A DNA stretch of 64,000 nucleotides, taken from positions 6,820,001 to 6,884,000 of the forward strand of contig CM114272.1 in the NCBI GenBank assembly GCA_050084515.1, given 5' to 3'. The stretch is from Blasia pusilla (lineage: Eukaryota; Marchantiophyta; Marchantiopsida; Blasiales). The position numbers and the translations under genes are program-made. The notes below the pieces were generated by a model, which saw nothing but the letters and a program-made list of their open reading frames with translations, searched no databases and was not told where the DNA came from. Below are positions 32,784 to 44,371 of the stretch, piece after piece. Numbering within the stretch: the stretch's first letter is position 1; the number at the start of each line of letters is the position of its first letter.

Positions 32784-33257
32784 TGTCATGACCATACGGA
32801 TTATGTCGTAGAGTATAGTGTGCTAGTAGAGGCCATACCTTATGTAGGGCCACAGTGTCTAGGTAGAGATGCGATTTCATACATAGGGTTGGGGGTTACT
32901 CAGTTGAGGGTGACTTTTCCAATAGGGCCCGCTCTTAGGTTGGAGGATATAAGGTGGAGTGCACTCAAAGAACATTTAGTTCTTTGAGTTGAGCCTATTG
33001 CGTTGGGAGTTAGCCTTGGTAGTGAATAGAGCTCTTGGCTATGGTGTTTCCCGCAAGCTTCGACCTAGATTCTCCCATCGTGGAGTGGGTTTGGCTCGAT
33101 TGTATGTGATTCTATACGTGTTTTATGACAGTAGGTCTTTCACGGATTTCAGTTGTGGTACACTTGTGTTTGTGGATGCTTTCGTCTATGTTATGTATGT
33201 ATGTGAGTATGGTATGTCAGCGATGTATGTTGTATGACGATATGGATTCGCACGACA
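32784..33257 (+). repeat. 3' LTR of element B
   Basis: The body 32784-33151 matches the 5' LTR; the end 33151-33257 is the second copy of segment X. Ends are TGTCATG and CACGACA. The flank CAAG at 33258 matches the bases before the 5' LTR, which supports 33257 as the true end. Confidence 0.7.
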
Positions 33258-33407
33258 CAAGTGATGTGCTTCGTTGGGATGGAACATATGTTGCATTTAA
33301 ATATGGATCAACCATCATATGATCTCTTGGAGGTAAATGCTTACTTTGCATACTAACAAAATTATGAAGGATCCCTCGTGCTAATACATTTAAGAGTTTT
33401 GTTGGAA

Positions 33408-33664
33408 TCTACATTATTATGGGAGAGTGCCTTCTTGATTTGCAAACACCTCTCTCTCTGACACGTGGCAATTGGGCAACAAGAAAATATTTCACATACC
33501 ACATGCAACAAGAAAATATTTCACACACACGCGCAACAAGAAAAAAAATTGAATTTGTATACAACATCATTAATCTCTTCTCTTAGCATCATTAACCTCT
33601 TCCCTTCACAGACTAGTTTTATTTATTTATTTATTTCCCGTGCATCGCACGAGCACTTCACTAG
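33408..33664 (+). mobile_element. Small non-autonomous Helitron, 257 bp
   Basis: It begins TCTACATTATTATGGGAGAG and ends with hairpin CGTGC-ATC-GCACG (33639-33651) followed by AGCACTTCA and CTAG, and lies exactly between A (33407) and T (33665). TC start, CTAG end, subterminal hairpin and AT target are the Helitron marks. No coding capacity. It is the best-preserved copy of the window's small Helitron family. Confidence 0.9.
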
Positions 33665-35187
33665 TATCTCTTAAAACAATTCACCTACGTTGCATATAAT
33701 TGGTTATATTCTCTATTTTGACTCGACTGTTCCGAACATGCGCGGTGAAGTGATTTTGCTTTCCCTCATATCAAGATGTCCATGAAAGAAGAATAAAACA
33801 TTCTACATCTAAGTCTGATTTTTTGGTCGGGAAATTGTAGATCTATAAGAAAAACTCTCCTATGCATGTTCTCCCATAAGTCACGCCTTGGAGAAATCCA
33901 AGGCATGAATAGTAGTGGAAATGAGCATTTAGTGTCGCTCGAAGTGCTGAATTTTTCTGTGCCCGCGGGATAGGGCGGCGATCTCAAAAATTTCAATGGT
34001 TGGTCCGACAAAAGCCATACGAACGAAAACATCCATGTGCAGAAAAGAAATCCACCCACACGAATCAACGAGAGAATTTGTACCCGCGAAGACGAACATT
34101 AAAAAAGAAAAAAAAAAAAAAAAAAAAAAAAAAAGGCTCTACCCTTCTTTCTTTTTGGATTTTCAATGGCAACCTTTAAAATGGTGCACGTCGGTCACTT
34201 TTTAAAAATGATAGATCGGCGGGTGTTCAGCCGGATGGAGCCACATCCTGAGCCATGTCTAACCGACGCCGGACATCCGGCTTGGCCTTAACATGGGACG
34301 GACACATCTACCTTTAGGCGAGGGAGGTATTTCTAAGGACCTCCCCACATTCCCTTGGGGCCCTCCAATCTAGCTCCTACAAGGGAAGGACGATGACTGT
34401 CGACTCGTAGCCTGGTAGCCACCCGGCAGTGGCACTGCGCGAGATCTGAATACAAGCAAAGCAAGCACAATCGTGCGTCTCCTCGTCAGGTGATGACTTT
34501 TGGCAGCGCGACTGTGAAAGGAATCTGTGTTTCAGTGGCGGTGGTGGTGGTGGTAGTGGTCGCAGGGTCTTGAACACAGCGTGCGTGCTCTGGTAAGTAT
34601 ATGTGGAGTTCGCATTTGATGTGGAAGGTCTGATCGCGAGGAAGGAACAAGACACGGTTTTACAGGGTCAATGATGATTCGGTTGGTGATAGGAGTGGTG
34701 CTTGGTGGAGCGAATTGTTTTCGCATGAGAAGAGACTTTATTGATGTGTCGCGGTGTGTAGTCTTTAATATGTTTGAATTTTGAGTCGACGTTCTGGTCA
34801 CTGCCATGGTATGAAGGAGGCGTCTACCCGACGAGTGAGTTTTGAGCATGAGTTTGACTTTCTATGAGTCGCCCTTGTTTTAGAAAATTCGTGAAGCAGA
34901 CGAAGAGTTCTGTGTTACAGTGGCTCTTGTCAAAGTGGCTTTTTCTGCCTTTTGCATTGGAGAACTGCTGCAAATGTACACGATTCTTACACGTGATTCT
35001 CTATGGACCGTTTGCCAGAATTGAGGTCCAGGGAGCCGTATTTGGTGCTGGAAGCATTCAGTCATCCGGAATGCGAGGTCGCCCTGGTTCTTGGTAGTAA
35101 TTGGAGATTCCCCAGTAACTGTAGATCGTTCATCCATATGATGAATTGTCATTTCAGTTCATAGGATAGAAATCGCTGCCGGGAGGT
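33665..35187. other. Intergenic region upstream of the GLG1-like gene
   Basis: No gene is seen. A near-pure A run lies at 34101-34134, which could be the tail of an old retroposed sequence, but no body is recognisable. The last 100-200 bases before 35188 should hold the promoter and 5' leader; I see no certain TATA box. Confidence 0.5.
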
Positions 35188-35578
35188 ATGGCGTCGAGAA
35201 GCAAATCCTGGACCCGACGCTCTATGAGTTTGGCAGTCGTCTTCATCTTTGTGGCAGTTCTCACTTTTTCCTTCGTGAAATCTGAATCACAAAATGAGGA
35301 AGATGGCAGTTTGACGAATGGAAATGACTCCGCGCAACAGAACGACTCTACTGCTATTCCAGATCCATCGACGAGCTCGGAAGTGAATGATCTTGATCCA
35401 AAAGGTATGTCGAGTCATATTCGGAATTAGCTCACGGACACCCAACATCCCACACTCGGTGACACATAGGAAGACCAGCCATTAAGTAGCGCGTGTCGTA
35501 GCCCTGCAAGAAGAGACCTCGCACCCTGGTTCAACGATCGCAGACGGAGAGACTACTCATTAAATAGTGCCTGTCGTA

Positions 35579-35613
<35 letters not shown>

Positions 35614-38600
35614 TCATTAAGTAGTGCCTGTCGTAGCCTTGCGACCATAGACCCCGCGCCCTGGTTGGACGGTGCTTGAGACTGAAAGAGAGAGAGAGAG
35701 AGGGAGAGAGAGAATTGCTTGTCGCACCCCTGCAACCCTTAGACCTTGTTTGGACGGTGTCATGAAGATCGAATAGTTAACGGCTGCGATCTGTTGAAGT
35801 AGAAGCCACCACTTCATATGTCACTGTGCGATCTAGTGAAATCTCTGTAGATCGATGGTGGTCGAGTATAATTCGATCACATTGTCGCCCTTCACTCCTA
35901 GCTGATGGAGCAGTCGAGTGATGTGTAAGGCTGAGATTACCTTCAGAATGCATCGTGCTCCTTCGTGGTTCATGCAAAGAGTTATCCACATTATGGGATA
36001 GACTAGGGACCTTTTGGTAGAGGGCGGGTTGGTCGGTCCGGAGGAAGCGTGGGAAGACCCGGGGGAATCTTCGAAGTACATAGCTTGTTATCCCGACTAA
36101 AGCATATGTCGGAATGCCTGGGCTACATCCAAGTGGAAGATAATGGGAAATACTACCCGGATCCGACGTCTTACCGAGGTGAACTTGACAGCTCCACATC
36201 GAACGTGGATTCTGAATGATCCATAAGACTATCTCCAACCTGTCCCATGAAATAGGGAGTTCTTCACCTGTCAGTGGGGACGTGGGGTGAGTCAAGAATT
36301 AACCGAGCGAGTTTATGTTTCGTCCGGGTTATAAATACTCGTTTGTGTGAGGCCCAAGCAATAGTACCAGCACAATTGCCTGTGGTCTCCTTGCTTCTGC
36401 TCCTCAACAATGTCACTGGATTCCAGCCATCACGCCTTTTATGCTGGAATTATTAGGACTACATTAATATGATCCAGCAATGCTTGCGGTTTCGTGAATC
36501 AAAAGATAATCAAGGGCTGTGAGGCTCAAGCAATCAGACTTCTCTTGTTTACTCATATAGTTTTGGACCCAAAATCGACATCTGAAGTTCAAAGATAGGA
36601 ATTTGGAACCTGTCAAAAAGTACTCTTATGATGAAGCCAAGGGGTTCGTTGATGTACAAGTAGGCCTCAGTGTCCAACTCATTACAAAGCCATAAGATAG
36701 TTTTGTGTGGAAAGAATGCGCAGGTGAATACTGCTTCACTAAATGGGTGCTTTGGAAGAAATTGTTTGTGAAGTGTACTGGTTGATCCTGTTGGAGACTC
36801 GTGTGTTTTGTGAATCCTGCATGCATCAGCAGATTTGCTTTTACTCATAAAGTTGGGAAAAGTAAGTTTCCAGACGTTTTCAGTATGTAGACCATTCTTC
36901 CTGGCTTGTGCACAGAGTGACAAAACTGGGTGCATTTGGTGAAACACTATTGCTGTTCAGCTGACTGTTCAATATTCATATGACAGGAAGTTGCAGTGAA
37001 GAAATAAAGAACTTCTGCGAGGGAAACGTTGGCAGTTTTGTCGATTGCATCTCAAACGAGTTGAAAAATCAGCAAGCAGGGAATGACCTTAAAAGTGGTT
37101 TGCATCTCACCTTGGACTTTCTGTTTTGGGTTCCTACTCAGAGCTACTACAGAAGACTTTTGATTTTATATTCTCTACAATTTGATCCTTGAACAATGTC
37201 ATCTTTAATATTTATGCCTGAGACTCTACGAGTAGAATAGATGGGGCATAAGATTTTTACTTGAAGGGGATATTATGAACTCGTTAATATTGGACTCTAG
37301 GGCCCTGGAAGTGGTCACATCAATTTCACTTAACGACTGTTCCTGTTTGAATGAAAGAATACATCAAGTTTTTGTCCATGGGGGTCCAAGATGACCATGA
37401 GGCTTTTGAGAGATGTCATTAGGACTTGAAATTGCTTTCTGGTCACTCCCTTAGATGTAAATCAAGTAAGTTCTGGAGCTAGTAAGATTTTCTTGTTTTA
37501 CCCGGAAAGAGAGTCTCTTAGCCCCTTAACCAACCCAGTAATTTGTCAATCTCGTTTCTGCAGGGAATAAAATCTCTGAGTCATGCAAGGTTGCGGTACG
37601 GAACTTGAAGATTGCCATGTATAAAGATCCAACGTTGAGTGTCAAAATGGGTAAATCCGGATTTTTCCATCTTCAAAACACTTCCTCTTGCTCTTTCTGC
37701 TTATGTACATAGGTGAATGTCCAGGAAGCAATCAAGCACGCAGACGTTTGTCCTGCTGCATGAATTTGTTGAAGTTAAGTTTATGAAATGGCCGAGAGCT
37801 CTTTCTTTTGGATGACTCTCCAAGATCATTAGAAACATATCCAATTTTGTCTAGGACGTTTGAATGTTGTTTGCTCCCACTTAATGTAATTACCTTCTGG
37901 CTTTTAATGTAGAAACTGCATGCATCAAGGACATTAATGAAACCTGTTCAGATGGCTTTTTCCCACGAGGAATACTGGCTTGCTTGAGGTATGACAGTCT
38001 TGAATGATTCTTGGTTCTGCTCGCTGCAGACGTGATCATCTCTATTCACATTCTGTCTTATGCAATCCACAGGCTGATGCTGTTGCTCGCGTTTACTAGT
38101 ACCATTAGCGTATGTGTGTAGTTATCTTGAGCTTTTGAATACATTTCATCAAAGTAGTACTGTTTTTTAGTGAATATTCTACTTCATTCCACAGGGAGAA
38201 CAAAGAGAAATTGTCACAAGCATGCCAGGACGAGGTGTTTGTGGCTGAGCAAGACGCTGCCAATGATTTCAAAATGGACCCTGCGCTCGATAAGCAATGT
38301 GGTCATGATGCTGAGATGTATTGCAAGAGTATCGCTCCTGAAGGAGGACAGATCCAGGCCTGCTTGGTTAGGAGTTTCAACCCCACCTTGTGCATACAAG
38401 TATTTAATTTGATCGCATAGAGGTTTCTAGCGTTGTCTCATTTGAAATTCAAATTTGGTGAGGAAACTGTCTTCACATTGCTTGGCCTGTAACAAAATGA
38501 CACAGGTAGATTAAATGAGTTTTAGGTTGAAGGTAAGAGTATATATCACACCCTTAGGGTTGCAAAAAGAAAAACCTGAATCCATACCTGAATCCACCCT

Positions 38601-41600
38601 ACCTAGCCCACGGCAGTGGGCTAGGTAGGGTGTCTTCAAGTAGAAAATAATTCTTGCTGAGCAGGTGCGTTGACAATACCTAGGGCTGTGGCCAGATTCA
38701 TAGATCTGCCTAGGGTAGAAGTGTCACGTGAGGAAGCAATACATGTATTCCAATCTTCACACAAGGGTGAGCTGGAGGATTCGGTAGAGTCTGAGCTGCT
38801 GTACATAGAAGGGTTAAGGTAAAACCGATTTTTCACAGCATTTGGGTCGATTAAGCCTTGGGATGGTGGGATCCCTAGATCCATATCAGATCAGACACCT
38901 CTTTGGCACACCTTATCTGATGGAAAGATCGTCTTTCTATCCAAAGTGCTGCATGTTAAGGTATGTCAAAAAGGCACTTTCTATCAGATGCTAATTACAA
39001 AGTGAAACCTATGAACATATTTCCTGCTAGTAATGAGGTCAGGCTTGCCATTTTACAAAATAATGTATGGTTTTTTAAGTGAAGTTTGGCCCAGTATAAT
39101 CATCACTACCCCTTCTTGTGTATGCAGAGAGACCACTCTTCTAAAATCTCATATGCATGCAAAGCTGAGCTATTTCGTCAGGAGCAAGAAAACGCAGGGG
39201 ATTTACGCTTGAATGTTCAACTGTACAAAGGTGTGCTATACTCTGTACGTGATTGTTATCTCTTCAGAAATCTTTAGATCCTATTGTCCATTGTACCAAC
39301 TCAGAAATTGGGGAAGTTGCTTGGATATACTGTTAGAAGATCTGCAGTTCAGAAGAACCAGTATGTGCAACCTCTGAAGCCAATGTAGGAGGACTCTATG
39401 TTGGTTGCAGAGGTGCTGTATGGTCGAAAGTCAAACCTGGAAGGATAGTGAAGTGAACACTAGTCAGTCACATAGGTGTGATTTGTCAACCTTGTCCATC
39501 AATTGATCGGAGTGGTCGTTTAGCATCTTGCATCAGCTGATATGAACTCGTTGTTTCCAGTTTGTTTGAATGATAAGAAGAAATTTTGCCCAAATGTGCT
39601 TCCTGGAAATGCTCGCATCAAGGATTGTTTGGAGCAGTACCGCTTGGAACCTGACTTTTCTGCAAGCTGGTATGTACACCTTTCAGTATCATTTCACTCT
39701 CGGCTTCAAAATTCTAGCATTTTTTTCTGGTATTTACTATGCACTGACATCAAGAGCATTGATTTCACCATCATTTATCATCTCTGTCCATCAGTTAAAC
39801 TCCGAAGTCACTTGATTTAGATTTGTCATATTATCCCTTCCATGGAAATATTCGCCTTTGAACAATTCTAAAATTAACTGTCATTCACTCCTTTGCAGCA
39901 AGCTGGAGTTTGATAAGATGCTGGCAAGAAGGGCCTCCGATTTTCGCTTGGATCCAATTCTCAGGGATAGTTGTAGGGAGGATATTCAATCGGTAAGGCA
40001 AGATTAATTTTGAGCTTTATCATACTTGGGTTCTTGTATGACATCAATCATCTTAGGATTTTCTGGTCATATACTCTACAGTGTTTAAAGGTTTTATCAA
40101 AGGGCACAAAGGAATGATACTCTTCTCCAATAGTGTTCCTGTGCCCATAGCTTTTACATCATTCTACAACTATCAGGCCTTAACTCTGTGGATTTCTTAC
40201 ATATGCAGGTGTGTGGATCAGAACTGGATGATCTAACAGACTTGCCAAATGAAGAACCAAGAGTAATTCATTGTTTGCAAGACTTCCAGGAAGACCTGAG
40301 CGATCCACAGTGCAAGAGGGAGGTCCACAAGGTCCTCGTTCGTGCAGCCGAAGATTATCACTTCGACAAATTCTTTTCTGATTCTTGTGAAGGTAGAGTT
40401 GATCTGGCATTGCGTTGCAGCTATTAACCTTACATAGGTTTGAAACTTCAATTTGAGTATCAATGCTTGAAAGGCGGAAGGTAATTCCTTGAAGTCCTGG
40501 TTCTGTATCTTTATGATGTTCTCTCTCTCTAACCACCCAATCCAGACTTGGGATTCCTTTTGCAAACCTGACGCTTTTAATCTTCAACCTGGAAAATAAG
40601 GATCACAGCTGGAACATCGTGGCAATCAAGAATAATTGATCAGCAGGACAACCTGTGATGTATGAAGAGCTTGTAGTGGATACTAGCACTGATTCTTTCC
40701 AACTCTCTGATGCTCGGGTGATGGTTGACATTCCCTAGTGGACTACAGACTCCAGACAGAAGTTGTGCAATGGAGTTGAAAATGACAAGGTGCTAAGTTG
40801 TCTGCAAATGGCACGTGATGACACCGACGCAAATTGTCGTGATGCTCTTTTTGGAATGGTAAAATTCAACTGCCCACGTTACTCATGGAAGATTCTACAC
40901 ATCCTTAGTAAAACTATGGCCAAGACCTTGCATTCACCTTGTTCACATCTCTTAGCCCTGATAACTATAGACTTTCAACTTCATCTTGACTTGATGACCA
41001 GTTTGCAGTTTGCAGTTTGCAGTCAGCAATAACTTGAGTTAGGTCATATAAAGAGTACTATGTAACACCAGCTGCATGTTGGGATATAATTTTAGCTGAA
41101 GAGGATATTTCAAAAAGTAACTGCCCTCTCCAGGAATCACGACTCTCAGGTGACATCGACTACAAAGTGGGAATGAAAAAAGCTTGCACCATGGAAATAA
41201 CGAATCTATGTCAAGGCCTTCAACATGGTAAGATGTCTATGCACTCAGGAACTTGTTGATATTTGTTGGTCTCAGCATTATGTCTACTGGGTGCCTCTTG
41301 GAAGCAGCAATCTCTTTGAGGAACAAATATTGCAAACATTTCTTCTAAGACTTTCTGAGCTAGTCTCACAAGACCTTCAATCTTCACTGTTGTAGTGTCG
41401 GATTGAAGTTGTGGAATAGATATGAGCTGGTAATCAATTAGAACATTTCTGGACTTCCTTTGGAGTGAGCAACCATGCGAAGAACTTACAAGAAACACCA
41501 TGAGAACAACTTACAAGTTTCTTGAATTACGCAGATCATGGAGCCATCATTGATTGTCTTCAGCAAAAGATCGATCACGCTAGCATGGGAGAAGATTGCA

Positions 41601-44371
41601 AAAAAGAAGTAATTCTTGATGAGTTGGAGTCTGCCAAAGGTAGCCTGATAAAACCTCGTCTGATAATATACTTTGAGCTTCATGATGTTAATTTGATTTT
41701 GACCACACCTGGAATTGAAGCATTCCATAAGTAACTAATACGTGTGTTTCACAATGTTCAGACTATCGGCTGAATTATCGCATCTATACCGATTGTTTTG
41801 AGGATGTGATGACATTGTGTCCAGTTGCAAAAGTTTGTGGAAGGTCGGAGCCATGTGGAGGGATGGTTATGAAGTGTCTACAGGTGAACATAAGCAAGAT
41901 CAAATCTGAAACTTGTAAGAAAGATGTCTTTTCATTCGAGTTGAAAGAGGCAAAGAACCTTGAACTCAACATACCACTTCAAAAGGCCTGTAAAGATGAC
42001 CTAAAACATTATTGCTCAAAGAGAGTCACCAAGGACCATAGTCAAACACTCAGTTGTTTACGCGCCAATCGCAACAAGCTTACAAGTGACTGCAAGGAAG
42101 AGGAGCTCCGCTTCAGCATGATGGAGGTTTTTCCTTCTCTTTTCTTGTTTAATTTGGCATATTGCACTTCTGAATTTGCCCTCAAGCTCATTCTTCAATC
42201 ATTGATCTGATGATTTGTGACAAATGGAAATCGTTGTGTGTTTTTCACTGCCAATTTATTTTCTTTGATTTTGCTTTGTTTCATATGTTCCCACTACAGT
42301 ACCAAAACAACGAATGTGGTCAGCCAAGCATATGAACTCAGCCCCTTTCATTTAGATGGATGACATTAGCTTTTCTATTCTCATGTGACTTCTGTGCAGG
42401 CGTCTGATATCAGGCTCACTCCATCTTTGATGAATGCATGTGGAGCAGGTAATTTTCCTTCTGACATTGTAGCCCTCTTCCCCACAAAGCACCTAGGCGA
42501 GGTGTTTTAGTACTAACGAAGCAGTTGGTGTTGTTCAGTATTCAACTTGAATTATAATAGCTAGTGGTTTAGTAATCCAGCTAAAGATGGGATAAGAATG
42601 AATGAATGAAAAGATTTATTCATTCATAGATTTAAGAGAGCAGATTCTAGTAGCGGAGTGTTCCTGAGAGAATCTGATATTTCTCAACTGCCCAAAAAAT
42701 TCATGCATACTTTCTTAGCCTGTTGGCACCACATAGATTGCATGCACCAGGAAAGCACTCGTGGACTATGACTCCAGTGACAAGATCCACTGGAAAAGTG
42801 TCAGCAATCAGGTTATGGTAGTTACAACAGGACCGTATGTTCATTTTGGTCGATTAGTAGTCACGAAGTACATTCAAAATTGTTTCATAGTCACAAGAGA
42901 TGAGCCAAAATATTTCGGATATGACCATTGACGAGTTTGTATGGCTGACAGAGTTGAGTGAGCTTTGCGCCTCTGTAAGTCCATCCAAAGGTGATGCCTT
43001 CAAGTGTCTGCAATTGCACCTGGAAAACGTGCAGATGGGCACACCCTGCAAGATCGAAGTTAACTTGCAAGAAGCTCGGCAGTCATCAGACTACAGGTTG
43101 GATGTACGAGTGAGAACAGAATGTCAAAAGGATGTTCAAACCTTCTGCAGTGACATAGACAAGAATGAAGAGGGTCATGCGCCTGTGTTGAAATGCTTTG
43201 TGGCCCAGTATAAGAATCTGAGTGGCGGCTGTCAGACTGAGGTATGAAACTTTGGTTGAAAACTAGTCCTTGGGCACATGGTATGAGAATGTGTTGAGAA
43301 GAGGTGAGAAAATGTGTTGCACCTGGTATCTCCAGTTGTGGATCATGTTTCAAGCTCTGAACTTAAATATCTTCCATTCCGTTCATGAAATTTGTACCTG
43401 GTTTCTCATGCCTTTGGATGATGAAACTTGCTTTCGTGTTCAAACATCAATCCATAGGAATATCCAGGGTAACCCTATTCCAAATTTTTTTTGTTTGAAT
43501 TTGAGAGATCGGGTCTTTCCTTGCAGATGTTTACACTTCTATCAATGTCAGTAAGTGAGTATCATGTCTTCCAAATCTGCCTTAGAAGTGTGAGAATATT
43601 ACCAAGTGGGGTGTTGATTGAGTTTAAATGTTTCACCTAGGCACAAATCTAACAGACTCGAGTTTGTTTGGTGGATGCAGGTAGCATATGCAGTGCGAAT
43701 GGCTCTTTGGCAATATCAGTTTGGGGCTAATCTCACTTTTCCTTGTGATTCCTCGGTCCAGAAACTCTGTAATTCAACAGAGGTGAAAGCTATTGAAGAT
43801 GTTGTGATCGGAACTTATGGCCAGTGTCTCACTACTCAGAAACGTAAGAAACTCACTAAAGAGTGCAAGGCATTGATCCGAGTGGCAACCAGAGAAGGTT
43901 CATACATCGGTGCAAATACTGAGGCTGATCTAGAGGCCGCAATTGCCAAAGTTAAGGAGGTATTGTACCGACCTCTCTAGCATTGTGATCCATAACCTTT
44001 CAATGATCTGCATAGTGGCATTCTTTCCTCAGACAGGCAGATCGTGAAATTCACTTCAGCAAGCTGGCCTTAAAGATTTTGTTAGTAATAAGTAATGTCT
44101 CCATTTTATCCCCAGTCGACGATCCTCTAATGTCTTCAGCTTTTGATTACTGTATGAGATCAAAGAATGTGACAACTTCGTATTCTTGGTGAAACTTTTT
44201 GTATTGCAGTTGAGGGGTGGAGATGTGAATGACTTGAGCCATTCTGGGGTCGGGTTTTTCTGGGTCACAACAACGGTTGCCTTTGCTGCAATGCTCGGTG
44301 TTGCGCTTTTCAAGAGATACTCTGGTCCTCCTAAAACATATACCCTTGTTGTAAAAGGTGGAGATGTATAG
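35188..44371 (+). CDS. GLG1-like: Golgi apparatus protein 1-like cysteine-rich membrane protein
   Basis: Seventeen exons give an unbroken 868-residue protein: 35188-35404, 36987-37097, 37564-37650, 37913-37988, 38195-38366, 39128-39230, 39561-39669, 39899-39992, 40209-40392, 40749-40858, 41134-41227, 41535-41639, 41762-42126, 42400-42448, 42952-43241, 43681-43959, 44210-44371. All introns are GT-AG and the exon sum is 2607 bases. The N-terminus (RRSMSLAVVFIFVAVLTFSF) is a signal peptide. The body holds many ~60-residue units of the GLG1/ESL-1 type, with C-x(n)-F/Y-C and CL pairs (IKNFCEG, KFCPN, KHYCSK, QTFCSD). Near residues 828-849 lies one membrane helix (FFWVTTTVAFAAMLGVALF), then a 19-residue tail. 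The architecture matches animal Golgi protein MG160/ESL-1 (large lumenal Cys-rich domain, short tail); its role in plants is not known to me. The start at 35188 is the only Met before the signal peptide. Confidence 0.9.
35458..35760. repeat. Minisatellite with GA tracts in intron 1 of the GLG1-like gene
   Basis: About four degenerate units share CATTAAGTAGTGCCTGTCGT, AGCCCTGCAA-like and CCCTGGTTGGACGGTG phrases (35480, 35556, 35611, 35712), mixed with GA tracts at 35581-35610 and 35684-35711. Inverted copies of the same unit lie in the intron of the BAHD gene at 47590-47740. Confidence 0.75.
38595..38632. repeat. Perfect hairpin, 17-bp arms, 4-nt loop (intron 5)
   Basis: CACCCTACCTAGCCCAC at 38595-38611 is the exact reverse complement of 38616-38632, with loop GGCA. 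It lies inside intron 5 of the GLG1-like gene. Confidence 0.95.

Larger units (their letters stand above)
24700..33257 (+). mobile_element. Ty3/gypsy retrotransposon B with methyltransferase and PHD finger
   Basis: Near full-length element of 8.56 kb: 5' LTR, gag with zinc knuckles, C5 DNA methyltransferase, reverse transcriptase, RNase H, integrase, PHD-like finger, polypurine tract, 3' LTR. The ends are TGTCATG and CACGACA, with CAAG on both outer sides (24696-24699 and 33258-33261), a likely target duplication. From about 28256 to about 30050 one frame (1) runs through methyltransferase and reverse transcriptase with only stops in between. Later frameshifts and stops make it non-functional. 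It is a relative of element A; their LTR bodies differ strongly but the proteins and segment X are alike. Confidence 0.85.

Noticed and set aside
34101-34134. Poly-A tail of a SINE or processed pseudogene
   Set aside because: No body, promoter boxes or flanking duplication recognised upstream.
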